Of a stretch of DNA of 64,000 bases, positions 8,497 through 17,264 are shown in pieces (position 1 is the stretch's first letter; every line of letters begins with the position of its first letter). This stretch comes from Aquimarina latercula DSM 2041. Lineage in GTDB: Bacteria; Bacteroidota; Bacteroidia; Flavobacteriales; Flavobacteriaceae. Made by a program: the position numbers and the translations under genes. The stretch is from NCBI RefSeq assembly GCF_000430645.1, contig NZ_AUMK01000004.1:434001-498000 (forward strand). The letters are read 5' to 3'. Under the pieces are notes generated by a model. It did no database searches. It saw only the letters and a list, made by a program, of their open reading frames with translations, and was not told the DNA's origin.

Positions 8497-9789
8497 TTAC
8501 AGATTCATTAATTCCTTAGAAATAACAGGTCCTAACTCATAACTACTTTCCATCAATTCTTCAATTATTGGACTTACTTTTTCTGATAAATTATTTGCTT
8601 TATAAATCTGAGCAATATGAAGATTCGCTACAGGTTCAAATGTCTTATTAACTATATAATTCTCAGCAATCGACAATGCTTCTTTATGATCTCCTTTTAA
8701 ATTTAATATATATGCCTTTAAATCATAAGATTGTGGTGTTGGACGGTTCTGTATTTCTTCTTCAGCTATAGCTAATGCTTTATCATACTCACCATATTCT
8801 TCTGCAAGGAACAGTGCCGTATGCGTATTATACATAGCACCGTATTTATTATCTTTAACTGAATTATAATATTTTATTAGATTGATTTTTTTGACAGTAT
8901 CATTTTTATGAAATTCTGCTATCTCTGCTTTTAATAAAAAATAGTCCGGGCTTTGATAATCAGACATAACCGCATCAAGAATTTTTAACGCTTCTTCTGG
9001 TTTATGCTCATAAGAATATATAATCCACGCAATACCTTTTTTTGCATATGCATTAGAAGGATCAATTGCTAAAGCTTTTAAATAATGATCATAAGACTCT
9101 TCTATTCTACCAGCATGACCATAGTAATCCGCTAAATTGGTATAGGACCATAATTGCAACCCTTTGTTTTTACTACTCTCTGCAATTTTCAATGCCTTTT
9201 CCATATTCCTAATAGTGGCATCCAAATTACCTTTATAATCATTCCATTTAGCTAAACGAATTAGAAAATTATAATCACTTTGATTTGTTATTTTTTGTAA
9301 ATACTTCTCCGCATTTTCATATTCTCCTAGCTCCATAGATATATCAAACAGGACCATTTCTGTCGCCTTACTATTTGTTTTTAAAAGATAAGCACCTTGT
9401 GCTGCTTCTTTTGCTTCAATAAATCTATGTTGGGATATATAATTATGCGCTAATGCTAAAAGATACCCTGATTTTCCAATTGCTGCTACATCTACAGATT
9501 TTGTTAATGCTTTCTCAGCTAATTTAAGATAAGCTATATCTCCAGTAGAATGAAATAGTTCTGTATATGCAGTTGCAGCTGGTGCTAAAGCTGTAATCTG
9601 AAGACTGTCTGCTTTTATTCTAGAATTCCAAAATTGAAGCTTTTCTTTAGTTTCTTTTGTTGTTTGATTATTCTGTTCAGCAAAATATACCGCATAATCT
9701 TCTGGATTCGTAATAGTTGCTTCTTCTTTTTTACAGGAAACAATAAGTATTCCTATTAAGAGAACTATGATGCTATTTGATATTTTCAT
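8497..9789 (-). CDS. TPR-repeat lipoprotein
   Basis: A 430-residue exported protein with a lipoprotein signal (IGILIVSC, Cys19) and multiple tetratricopeptide repeats. Clear repeat pairs include LWSYTNLADYYGHAGRIEES, followed by YLKALAIDPSNAYAKKGIAW, and later YDKALAIAEEEIQNRP. TPR proteins make helical scaffolds for protein-protein contacts. It lies 33 bases upstream of the TonB-dependent receptor and probably shares its transcript, so it may help assemble or serve the DUF4331/receptor system. No catalytic domain is visible. Confidence 0.9.
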   Translation of the reverse strand: MKISNSIIVLLIGILIVSCKKEEATITNPEDYAVYFAEQNNQTTKETKEKLQFWNSRIKADSLQITALAPAATAYTELFHSTGDIAYLKLAEKALTKSVDVAAIGKSGYLLALAHNYISQHRFIEAKEAAQGAYLLKTNSKATEMVLFDISMELGEYENAEKYLQKITNQSDYNFLIRLAKWNDYKGNLDATIRNMEKALKIAESSKNKGLQLWSYTNLADYYGHAGRIEESYDHYLKALAIDPSNAYAKKGIAWIIYSYEHKPEEALKILDAVMSDYQSPDYFLLKAEIAEFHKNDTVKKINLIKYYNSVKDNKYGAMYNTHTALFLAEEYGEYDKALAIAEEEIQNRPTPQSYDLKAYILNLKGDHKEALSIAENYIVNKTFEPVANLHIAQIYKANNLSEKVSPIIEELMESSYELGPVISKELMNL

Positions 9790-9820
9790 TTGTTTTTTTT
9801 TTTGAGTTTAAACCATCATT

Positions 9821-9912
9821 CTGAGCCTACTATATTGACCTTTATTAAGGTATACAAAATCATTTGAGGGCTGATTTAGCTACAGAGAGGCTCAGCTTGA
9901 CAGCAAAGAATC
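9821..9912. repeat. Candidate REP-like intergenic element
   Basis: The 132-base gap between the second DUF4331 gene and the TPR gene has unusual composition. CTGAGCCT (9821-9828) is mirrored by AGGCTCAG (9888-9895), preceded by TCATT and followed by CTTGACAGCAAAGAATCT. The phrases 'TCATTCTGAGC' and 'GTCAAGCTGAGC...AGAATCT' resemble dispersed intergenic repeats I recall from flavobacterial genomes. One copy only is present here, so the repeat nature is inferred. Confidence 0.35.
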
Positions 9913-9921
9913 TGGTTTTAC

Positions 9922-10536
9922 TTAAGAACCGTGTGGGGACTCTAAGTATGGAAATGTATCTGAAGGTGTCTCCCCTGAATTACTAACTCCATCAGTAACA
10001 AGTATTGGTAAATCTGGAGTTCCATCATTATCTAAATCTTGTCCATTAAATCGATCTCCTGTTTGTCCACCAAATAATAAGATTAACGATACATCAATCA
10101 CATCATCTGTAAGATTTCTTCCAGTTAATACGTTAGTCCCATCAAAATAAGTTGTTGGTACTCCTGGAGCGACTTGTAATACATCTGATGCTAAAACCGT
10201 AGTTAGGGTTGTAATGTCTAATCCTAAAATATTGTTCTCATAAGTTGCTCCAAATGCATTATGCAGCCCTGCTAATTGAGTTTCGAATAATGATTGAAAG
10301 TTTGCTCCTTGTTCTGAAGGGATCGTTACATTAAAGCTATTCTCTATATCAGGTGTTGCACTAAAAACCGTATTAATACCGGGACGTCCCATTTGATCTT
10401 CTTGCGCAAAGGTTCCGGAGAAATCCAAAACTACAGGTGGATTAACTACGACCACATCGTCATCATTACTACAGCTTGCTAATCCAACTAGTATGATTAA
10501 AGCAACCGATATATTTTTTAATTTATTTAGTTTCAT
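9922..10536 (-). CDS. DUF4331 family lipoprotein, C-terminal half
   Basis: A 204-residue lipoprotein (lipobox LASC, Cys22). The start at 10536 is chosen because the signal peptide begins there; a longer reading frame to 10590 would run into the upstream gene. The sequence matches the second half of DUF4331 proteins: DQMGRPGINTVF, a middle helix-rich part, and the Asp-containing end GRNLTDDVIDVSLILLFGG with NGQDLDNDGTPDLP. The first half of DUF4331 is encoded by the gene just upstream, 26 bases away. The biochemical role of the family is unknown; export and receptor linkage suggest a surface complex. Confidence 0.8.
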   Translation of the reverse strand: MKLNKLKNISVALIILVGLASCSNDDDVVVVNPPVVLDFSGTFAQEDQMGRPGINTVFSATPDIENSFNVTIPSEQGANFQSLFETQLAGLHNAFGATYENNILGLDITTLTTVLASDVLQVAPGVPTTYFDGTNVLTGRNLTDDVIDVSLILLFGGQTGDRFNGQDLDNDGTPDLPILVTDGVSNSGETPSDTFPYLESPHGS

Positions 10537-10562
10537 AATATCTATTATTTTAAAATTCTTGA

Positions 10563-11243
10563 TTATTGTTTTCTTTTTGCTTCTGCCCAAGTATTAAATA
10601 CTTCAACTCCTGTTCCTGCTGGGTGGCTAAATGTCCCTCCTAAAAGTGAGTTAGGCACTTCTACGACTATCGATAATACATTAGTTCCATCAAAATCATC
10701 ATTACCAGGGTTATTAAATCCTCCAGAAGCCATTCCGCCAATAATGGCATTAAACTGATTGGAGTCAAAAAAGAAAGGATCTTCTCTTAAACCTGCGAAA
10801 TAAGAAATTCCATTTGCTTCTGATGTAGTGGAATTAGACCCTGTACTTATTGCAACTTGACCTAAGTATTGTGTATCATCATCAATAGTACTATTCAAAC
10901 CAGTCTGTGAAGGTTGATAAGGGCCAAAAAAATACATCACACCATCTCTAGGTATAGCTTGTATCACTAGATCTTCTAACAGATCGCCATTATTGTCGAT
11001 GTTAATTTCTACTAGTACGTTTTCATCAAAAGTTGCCGAGCTTCCTGGAGCTAACAACCCTTGAACATTTGCTACAAACACCGTGTTATCCGGATTTGCT
11101 CCTTCAAAAGCATACAGATCCGTAATGTCAGCGGTACTTCCTACAACTGCTGGAGCATCTATATGATCTGCTGCCATAAAAACTGCTCCTAGGCTAAAGA
11201 GACCACCTAGAATAAATAAATTTGTTTTTCTAATCTTGTTCAT
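10563..11243 (-). CDS. DUF4331 family exported protein, N-terminal half
   Basis: A 226-residue protein with an N-terminal hydrophobic export segment (FILGGLFSLGAVFMA) directly followed by the DUF4331 signature ADHIDAP and ADITDLYAFEG. It ends with VFNTWAEAKRKQ, which corresponds to the 'vWatt' mid-point of single-chain DUF4331 proteins, where the 'GRPxIN' segment would normally follow. That segment is instead in the next gene. It is first of a four-gene minus-strand unit (two DUF4331 parts, TPR, TonB receptor). Function unknown. Confidence 0.88.
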   Translation of the reverse strand: MNKIRKTNLFILGGLFSLGAVFMAADHIDAPAVVGSTADITDLYAFEGANPDNTVFVANVQGLLAPGSSATFDENVLVEINIDNNGDLLEDLVIQAIPRDGVMYFFGPYQPSQTGLNSTIDDDTQYLGQVAISTGSNSTTSEANGISYFAGLREDPFFFDSNQFNAIIGGMASGGFNNPGNDDFDGTNVLSIVVEVPNSLLGGTFSHPAGTGVEVFNTWAEAKRKQ

Positions 11244-11381
11244 TTTATTTAATTTTAAATGTTTACGCTATTACATACGAGGATAAAAAGAACACGGTTT
11301 TCTCAAGTGTGTTAAAAATTTGTTAACTATTAATTTATAGATCTAGATTATCGTTGAATGCCGTTAGATGAAAAATAAATT

Positions 11382-11389
11382 TACCTTTG
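11382..11389 (+). promoter_or_regulatory. Bacteroidota -7 box upstream of LETM1-related gene
   Basis: TACCTTTG fits the Bacteroidota TAnnTTTG -7 element exactly and lies 18 bases before the ATG at 11408. A clean TTTG -33 element is not seen at the standard distance, so only the -7 is supported. Confidence 0.5.
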
Positions 11390-11407
11390 TGCTAAACCTA
11401 CAAACCT

Positions 11408-12589
11408 ATGAACCCATCAACAGCTGGTTGGATAGATAAATTTCTGAGAGATTTTGATATAGATTCTCTTTCTTTATCATCACTAGATGAATTATATCCA
11501 GAACTAAGGAAGGTAGGTTTTATATATGGTACTTCTGTAGAAATAGCTTTGTCATATGATTCGGAAATCACATACTCAGAAGAAGAGAAAACTAAGATAA
11601 ATCTTTTTACTGCTTTGGTAGTTACGTATTATGATACTATCGATAATGGAGATTCTAAAGACTGTATTAAAGCTTTAATAGAGTTTTATGAATACTTAGA
11701 TACCAAAAAATCTTTTTTTTCCTTTGTCAATGCATTGACAACTAGTAAAAGTGAGAAACTAGAAAAAATAATTAATACTAGGATTCAGACGAATGAATCT
11801 ATTTTCAAAAAGAATTTTAGTCATTTACTAACAAATGCCTTATTGTTTATTGATGTTCTAGCTTTTGAGCATTTTTTGATTCATGATATAAACCCCATTG
11901 AGTACGCTGCTTCTCTAGAAGAAACATTAACAAATATTGTTTTTCTTGCTCTAAATTCGAAAATAGAAAAAGATGATTACTATGAGTTACTAGTTAAGCT
12001 TTTTGCTTCTTCTGTAAGATACACCAAGGTAAATACTGATGAAGATGCTAGTTTTGATCAAATAGATTTAGATACGTATACTGATGAATTAGAGAAAAGA
12101 TATATTCTAGATCTAACAAGTTTGGCTGTTTGGAATGATAAAGAAATTGATTTAGGAGAACAAGATTTTATGCGTGCATTAGGAGCAGAACTTATATTGC
12201 CAAATCAATGGGTTAAAGAATCCCTACATTCCGTGCAATCATTTGTAAAAGACTATAAAGAGGAAATATCTTTTTTTAATTATTCTAATCCTGCTCACCA
12301 CTTCTATAAACAAACCTCGAGAACTGTAAGTATCTTAATACTTAGAAATAAGAAAAGATTAATTAAGGAAATTTCTGAAAGTAAAGACTTAATGATTTTA
12401 TTAGGACAATCGGCGGTTAGAGATTTATCCAAAGAGGAAAAACAACAAATGAAACAGCAATTACTAGATGTTTGCAAAACAATTCCTTCTCTTGCTATTT
12501 TTATTCTTCCTGGCGGTAGTTTATTATTACCACTATTAATAAAATTTATTCCTCAGTTATTACCTTCTGCATTTAACGAAAACAAATAA
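11408..12589 (+). CDS. LETM1-related biofilm-associated protein
   Basis: A 393-residue protein with no signal peptide. The C-terminal 80 residues carry the LETM1-like pattern: LRNKKRLIKEI, then DLSKEEKQQMKQQLLDVCKTIPSLAIFILPGGSLLLPLLIKFIP. The hydrophobic IPSLAIF..LLLPLL stretch probably contacts membrane. The N-terminal 300 residues are helical and acidic without known domains. Flavobacterial homologues are named LETM1-related biofilm-associated proteins from genetic work; the molecular role is unclear. It is a single gene, with its own -7 box and a strong terminator. Confidence 0.85.
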   Translation: MNPSTAGWIDKFLRDFDIDSLSLSSLDELYPELRKVGFIYGTSVEIALSYDSEITYSEEEKTKINLFTALVVTYYDTIDNGDSKDCIKALIEFYEYLDTKKSFFSFVNALTTSKSEKLEKIINTRIQTNESIFKKNFSHLLTNALLFIDVLAFEHFLIHDINPIEYAASLEETLTNIVFLALNSKIEKDDYYELLVKLFASSVRYTKVNTDEDASFDQIDLDTYTDELEKRYILDLTSLAVWNDKEIDLGEQDFMRALGAELILPNQWVKESLHSVQSFVKDYKEEISFFNYSNPAHHFYKQTSRTVSILILRNKKRLIKEISESKDLMILLGQSAVRDLSKEEKQQMKQQLLDVCKTIPSLAIFILPGGSLLLPLLIKFIPQLLPSAFNENK

Positions 12590-12615
12590 AAAATCCTGAT
12601 TAAATCAGGATTTTT
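12590..12615. terminator. Bidirectional intrinsic terminator
   Basis: A perfect 11-base stem (AAAATCCTGAT, loop TAA, ATCAGGATTTT) with A run before and T run after, immediately downstream of the LETM1-related stop and between convergent genes. It should stop transcription from both sides. Confidence 0.85.
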
Positions 12616-12625
12616 TATTTGTTGT

Positions 12626-13249
12626 TTATACTTCTAATTTCTGAAGTTCTTTATAATTCTTTTTTAACTTTCTAGTCAGTATGCCATAAATCAATCGATA
12701 TAACAGTGCTAAGAGCCCTATAAAAATGGCCAATACTATTACAGAAGTAACTATAATAAGATACATTGGAACTTCTTGATCTGTTGATTTACTAGTATAA
12801 GCATCTGTATAAAATGCCATATATGTGATTACAACCAATGTCGTTATCGCAAGAAAACTTATATTAATCCATACATACTGTTTTACTGTCTTTCTTGTAT
12901 TTAGAATATTTTTCATCAAAACAGCTGCTGAATCTGTTGTCTGGATATTTTTATAATTTAGATAAAACCTGATCATAAAGTATAGTAATATCCCATATGA
13001 CAATATCGTTGTAAACATTGAAAAGCCTTCTAAACCAAGAACCTCTAATTCTTCGTATTGACCAGTTAATCTAACTATAATATCTATTGATGACCATACA
13101 ATAAATTCTAAAACACTTATGATAAAAATCCATTTTACCATTGAAGATGATTTTTTCAATATCATCTTGTAGATTTCATTATATGATAACTTCGGAAGCG
13201 CTTCATCTTGATTCTTCCAGTCTTTTTTTAATAATTCTAATTCATCCAT
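12626..13249 (-). CDS. Four-helix membrane protein paired with ECF sigma
   Basis: A 207-residue integral membrane protein. The N-terminal 35 residues are soluble (MDELELLKKDWKNQDEALPKLSYNEIYKMI) and four hydrophobic helices follow (about 38-60, 78-98, 122-145, 162-190). It starts 2 bases after the stop of an ECF sigma gene, the position of an anti-sigma factor. The short N-terminal 'LLKKDWKNQ' segment is widespread in flavobacterial proteins in this position. I infer a role in holding or regulating the sigma factor; no recognised anti-sigma domain is visible. Confidence 0.8.
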   Translation of the reverse strand: MDELELLKKDWKNQDEALPKLSYNEIYKMILKKSSSMVKWIFIISVLEFIVWSSIDIIVRLTGQYEELEVLGLEGFSMFTTILSYGILLYFMIRFYLNYKNIQTTDSAAVLMKNILNTRKTVKQYVWINISFLAITTLVVITYMAFYTDAYTSKSTDQEVPMYLIIVTSVIVLAIFIGLLALLYRLIYGILTRKLKKNYKELQKLEV

Positions 13250-13251
13250 GC

Positions 13252-13746
13252 TTATGGGTTTAATATTTTTTTCAACTTCGTTTTCACCCTATTCATTTTC
13301 ACTCTTGCATTTACTTCAGAGATTCCCATAGTCTCTGCAATTTCTTTATATGATTTGTCTTCCAGATATAAAAAAACTAACGCTTTTTCAATATCATTTA
13401 ATTGTTTTACCGCTGCGTACATTAACTTAAGCTGTTGTTCTATTTCATCGTCATATTCTTCAGCCTTAATTTTGAAATCCATGGTATCAAAATCAGAAGT
13501 CTTAATACTTCTTTTTGATTTACGATATAACGTAATGGCCGTATTCAAAGAAACTCTATACATCCAAGTACTGAATTTAGAATCTCCTCTAAATTTCGGA
13601 TACGCCTTCCATAACTGGATAGTAATCTCCTGAAACAAATCATTATGTGATTCTGCATCATTCGTATATATTCTACAAACCTTGTGCACAATATTTTGAT
13701 TTTGCTCAAGATTAGTTACAAAACTATGTTCTAATTCTTTATTCAC
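13252..13746 (-). CDS. ECF-type RNA polymerase sigma factor
   Basis: A 164-residue sigma-70 family factor. Region 2 is seen in DLFQEITIQLWKAYPKF and FSTWMYRVSLNTAITLYRK (about residues 35-80). Region 4 is at about 105-160 with the helix-turn-helix KSYKEIAETMGISEVNARVKMNRVKTKLKK. It is the second ECF factor in the window and is not closely similar to the one at 1175. It forms a tight two-gene unit with the membrane protein downstream and is divergent from the NADH dehydrogenase-like gene. Confidence 0.92.
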   Translation of the reverse strand: MNKELEHSFVTNLEQNQNIVHKVCRIYTNDAESHNDLFQEITIQLWKAYPKFRGDSKFSTWMYRVSLNTAITLYRKSKRSIKTSDFDTMDFKIKAEEYDDEIEQQLKLMYAAVKQLNDIEKALVFLYLEDKSYKEIAETMGISEVNARVKMNRVKTKLKKILNP

Positions 13747-13929
13747 TTCAGTTAGTTACACCTAATAAGTAGGTAATAAAACAAATACGTTACACATTAA
13801 AAACTAAAATTTACACATATTATAAATATCCTTTAATAAAAACAAACAATAAAAAACTAATAATCAGGTAGTTTATCACATAAAAACAACAAAAATAAAT
13901 ATTCTGTAGGGTATATGATATTATCATTT

Positions 13930-13937
13930 TATCTTTG
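13930..13937 (+). promoter_or_regulatory. Bacteroidota -7 box of the NDH-2-like gene
   Basis: TATCTTTG is an exact match to TAnnTTTG, 18 bases before the ATG at 13956. The expected -33 TTTG is only weakly matched (TTCTG at 13902-13906). Confidence 0.55.
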
Positions 13938-13955
13938 TAGAACAACACTTTATTT

Positions 13956-15254
13956 ATGAACATTCCTTATACTAATTTACCAAGATTAGTGATAATCGGA
14001 GGTGGTTTTGCAGGAGTTGCATTGGCCAGAAAAATGGTCAAAGAAGATGTACAACTCGTACTATTAGATAGACACAATTATCACACATTTCAGCCTTTAT
14101 TATATCAAGTTTCTACCTCATCTTTAGAACCTGATTCTATTGCGTATCCTTTAAGAAAAATTGTAAAACGTGGAAAAAACACGTTTTTTAGAATGACTGA
14201 GGTAAGCTCTATAGATCCTAACGAAAAAAAAGTAAATACAAACATAGGTAGTATTACTTATGATTATTTAGTTATTGCCACTGGAGCGCGAACTAATTTC
14301 TTTGGCAATGAAACTATCGAAAAAAATGCGATGCGAATGAAAAATCTTCCGCAGGCATTGAATTTAAGAAGCTTATTGTTAGAAAATCTAGAACAGGCAG
14401 TTATTACTACAGATCCAGAAAAGAGAAAAGAATTATTACGTTTTGTATTAGCCGGTGCAGGACCCACTGGTGTAGAATTAGCAGGAGGAATTGCAGAATT
14501 ACAGCTCAATGTACTTCCGCGTGATTACCCTGATATGGATTTTAGTGAAATGGAAATTCATTTAATAGAAGGAGCAGATCGCGTTTTACCACCTATGAGC
14601 ACAAATGCTTCAGAAAAAGCCTCTAAATTTCTCACAAAAATGGGGGTTCGTATTCATACCAATACTCAGGTAACTAATTATGAATCAAACTTAGTTTCTA
14701 CCAATACAGACCTGTCTTTAAAAACCGCGACTTTTATATGGTCCGCAGGAGTTACTGGTGCGCCTGTAGAAGGTTTGCAAGCAGATACTCTTATACCAAG
14801 AGCTAATAGATATAAGGTAAATAAATATAATCAAATTGAAGGTTATAATGATGTATATGCTATTGGAGATATTGCTTTGATGCAAACGGATGAATATCCA
14901 AAAGGACATCCTATGGTAGCCCAACCAGCAATACAACAAGGAAATCATCTCGTAAAGAACCTTAAAAGGCAATTAAAAGGAATGCCAATGATTCCTTTTA
15001 AGTATTTTGATAAGGGATCTATGGCTACTATTGGTCGTAATAAAGCTGTTGTAGATTTAGGCAAATTCCGTTTTGGAGGATTTTTCGCTTGGTTTGTTTG
15101 GATGTTTATACACTTATGGTTTTTAGTCGGTTTTAGAAATCGTTTTGTTACGTTTTTTAATTGGACGTATAACTATATTAATTATGATAAAGCTGCAAGA
15201 CTTATAGTAAGACCTTTTAAGAATAAAAAAGAAAATGAAGTAGAACGAGTGTAA
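13956..15254 (+). CDS. NAD(P)/FAD-dependent oxidoreductase, type II NADH dehydrogenase-like
   Basis: A 432-residue flavoprotein of the NDH-2 family, which passes electrons from NADH to quinone at the inner membrane without pumping protons. The FAD-binding Rossmann motif is at the N-terminus (VIIGGGFAGVALARKM, about 12-27). The second dinucleotide motif for NAD(H) is at about 162-182 (FVLAGAGPTGVELAGGIAEL). The FAD-phosphate 'AIGD' motif (VYAIGDIALM) follows near 305. A hydrophobic C-terminal helix (FFAWFVWMFIHLWFLVGF) would anchor the protein to the membrane. It is a stand-alone gene with its own promoter box, converging 19 bases from the GLPGLI cluster. Confidence 0.92.
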   Translation: MNIPYTNLPRLVIIGGGFAGVALARKMVKEDVQLVLLDRHNYHTFQPLLYQVSTSSLEPDSIAYPLRKIVKRGKNTFFRMTEVSSIDPNEKKVNTNIGSITYDYLVIATGARTNFFGNETIEKNAMRMKNLPQALNLRSLLLENLEQAVITTDPEKRKELLRFVLAGAGPTGVELAGGIAELQLNVLPRDYPDMDFSEMEIHLIEGADRVLPPMSTNASEKASKFLTKMGVRIHTNTQVTNYESNLVSTNTDLSLKTATFIWSAGVTGAPVEGLQADTLIPRANRYKVNKYNQIEGYNDVYAIGDIALMQTDEYPKGHPMVAQPAIQQGNHLVKNLKRQLKGMPMIPFKYFDKGSMATIGRNKAVVDLGKFRFGGFFAWFVWMFIHLWFLVGFRNRFVTFFNWTYNYINYDKAARLIVRPFKNKKENEVERV

Positions 15255-15273
15255 TTCTATTTAAGATCATATT

Positions 15274-16137
15274 CTAATATTGATTAAATAGCTTAGAAGG
15301 TAAATCTTTAAGTTCTTCTCTAGTAATTTTTTCTCCTTCGGTTGGTGGTTTAATATCTATAGTATCCGAAGAAAGTAAATGAATTTTGTGAAAACGGACT
15401 GTTTTCTTTCCTTCTTTTAATTCTAGAATAAGTCCAGGTAATCCATAATATCCTTTTGGACCATGATTAGCTATAATCTCTTTAGTATACCAAGCCTCTA
15501 CCCTTTTATCAGAGTTGTTTAGTACAGCTTTATAACATACATATTGATCAATCTTTTTGGTCTCTTTTGTTAGTATCCATTCTTGCTTATCCAATACCTC
15601 TTCAATCAAAAATTCTCTTCCTCTAAAATCAAACTCATGTACTTTTATATAGCTTGTTTTCTTATTTTGTGATTGATCTATGTAAATTACTTCACAGTCA
15701 TAATAGTTAATTCGTACATTTTTAAAATTATCTCCTTTTTCATTAGTTCCTTCCTGTGAAACTGTATCATTACCCGCCTTATTTTGTGGATAATACAATG
15801 TCTTTTTGTTCTCTAATTTCAATACGGTAATATAATCGTACTTGGGTATTTTTAATGATTTTTGTTTATTTCTCACAGTATGGACCTTTAATTTCGATAA
15901 AAGATCTTGTATTCTTTGCTCATATACTTGAATAGAGTCTTTATTTTTTTCTGCTTTCATTGTGGCTTTTAATTGTATTATCTCAATAGCAAGCAATTCA
16001 ATTTCTTTCTCACCAGAATGATCATATCTGGTATTCACCTGAGACGGTATACGTTTCTCTTTATAAAACACAGTCATCTGCTGAGATCGCATAGTAATAG
16101 AGAATAAAACAATGATTAGCAATAATAGTTTTTTCAT
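15274..16137 (-). CDS. GLPGLI family exported protein (paralogue 1)
   Basis: A 287-residue secreted protein. The start at 16137 is chosen because MKKLLLLIIVLFSITMRSQ is a clean signal peptide; a longer frame to 16167 adds ten charged residues. The family motif is intact in YYGLPGLILEL. The domain contains the usual YDYITVLK..NKKTLYYPQ and EWILTKETKKIDQYVCYKA segments. GLPGLI proteins are exported, often beside TonB-dependent receptors, and have no known activity. Its last 288 bases are nearly identical to those of the next paralogue. Confidence 0.9.
   Translation of the reverse strand: MKKLLLLIIVLFSITMRSQQMTVFYKEKRIPSQVNTRYDHSGEKEIELLAIEIIQLKATMKAEKNKDSIQVYEQRIQDLLSKLKVHTVRNKQKSLKIPKYDYITVLKLENKKTLYYPQNKAGNDTVSQEGTNEKGDNFKNVRINYYDCEVIYIDQSQNKKTSYIKVHEFDFRGREFLIEEVLDKQEWILTKETKKIDQYVCYKAVLNNSDKRVEAWYTKEIIANHGPKGYYGLPGLILELKEGKKTVRFHKIHLLSSDTIDIKPPTEGEKITREELKDLPSKLFNQY
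15292..15579. repeat. 288-bp near-identical block, copy A
   Basis: Aligns without gaps to 16289-16576, offset 997 bases. By eye there are 5 differences in 288 bases (about 98% identity). The flanking coding sequence of the same two genes is clearly diverged. It covers the GLPGLI motif and most of the C-terminal third of the protein. Confidence 0.9.
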
Positions 16138-16270
16138 TTTTTTATTTTTGATGGGCTTAGAGATCAATTAATCAATTTTTTCTCCCAAAGCTGTAATGAT
16201 TTTCTTTTTATGATTATGATAAAGTAAGATGCGTTCTTAAATTCAAAGAAAATACAACCATAGCATCTAT

Positions 16271-17146
16271 TTAATATTCATTAAACAACTTAGAAGGTAA
16301 ATCTTTAAGTTCTTCTCTAGTAATTTTTTCTCCTTCGGTTGGTGGTTTAATATCCATAGTATCCGAAGAAAGTAAATGAATTTTGTGAAAACGGACTGTT
16401 TTCTTTCCTTCTTTTAATTCTAGAATAAGTCCAGGTAATCCATAATATCCTTTTGGACCATGATTAGCTATAATCTCTTTAGTGTACCAAGCTTCTACCC
16501 TTTTATCAGAGTTGTTTAGTACAGCTTTATAACATACATATTGATCAACTTTTTTGGTCTCTTTTGTTAGTATCCACTGTAAATCCATTAACTTTTCCTC
16601 TATCAAAAACTGTCTATTTCTTTGATCAAACTCATAAATCTTTAGTGAACTAATTTTTTGATCTTTTTTATGATTTATATAAATAATTTCTGAATTATTA
16701 TAATTGACCCGTTCATCCACAAATTCACGGCCTGTTTTATTTGTTCTGGTATAGGATACAGTATCATTACTAACTTTATCTTGTGGATAGTACAATGAAT
16801 TTTCATTCTTGATTTTTAAAACAGTAACGAAATCATATGCTGGAATATCCAAAGATTTCTTCTTAGTTTCTTTAAAAATTTTCATAGAGTGAGCAGACAT
16901 TTTATCTGCTTGCTCCTGTATCATTTGACGAAATATATCAGTAGAATCTTTATCCTTGTCAGCAATACTAGCAGCTTTGATTCTTTTTATTTCATCCATA
17001 TAAACTTTAAAGTGTTCTGTATCCATCGGTGCATGACGCCTCGAAATCTGAGCAGGTTTTCTTTTCTCTTTATAAAACACAGTAATCTCCTGACTTTTTC
17101 CTGAAAAGGAAATAAAGAAAACGATTATGAGTAGTTTAGTTTTCAT
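16271..17146 (-). CDS. GLPGLI family exported protein (paralogue 2)
   Basis: A 291-residue protein with signal peptide (MKTKLLIIVFFISFSGKSQ) and the GLPGLI motif YYGLPGLILEL. The N-terminal two-thirds align with paralogue 1 only moderately (ITVFYKEKRKPAQISRR against MTVFYKEKRIPSQVNTR). From ILTKETKKVDQYVCYKA onward the two proteins are almost identical. It is the middle of three tandem minus-strand copies, with gaps of about 120-135 bases, so each may have its own promoter. Confidence 0.9.
   Translation of the reverse strand: MKTKLLIIVFFISFSGKSQEITVFYKEKRKPAQISRRHAPMDTEHFKVYMDEIKRIKAASIADKDKDSTDIFRQMIQEQADKMSAHSMKIFKETKKKSLDIPAYDFVTVLKIKNENSLYYPQDKVSNDTVSYTRTNKTGREFVDERVNYNNSEIIYINHKKDQKISSLKIYEFDQRNRQFLIEEKLMDLQWILTKETKKVDQYVCYKAVLNNSDKRVEAWYTKEIIANHGPKGYYGLPGLILELKEGKKTVRFHKIHLLSSDTMDIKPPTEGEKITREELKDLPSKLFNEY
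16289..16576. repeat. 288-bp near-identical block, copy B
   Basis: Second copy of the block at 15292-15579. It lies in the same position of the paralogous gene. Differences seen: one in the ATATC(T/C)AT codon region, two around GTATACCAAGCC, two in the GATCAATC/GATCAACT site. Confidence 0.9.
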
Positions 17147-17264
17147 CAGTTTCTAATTTATATTATAAACTATAGTATATACCTAAGTGTTATATTCTTT
17201 AAAAATGTTACCCTTTAATACTTATAAATCACCTGTAACATCTATTTTATATTTTAACAATTCA

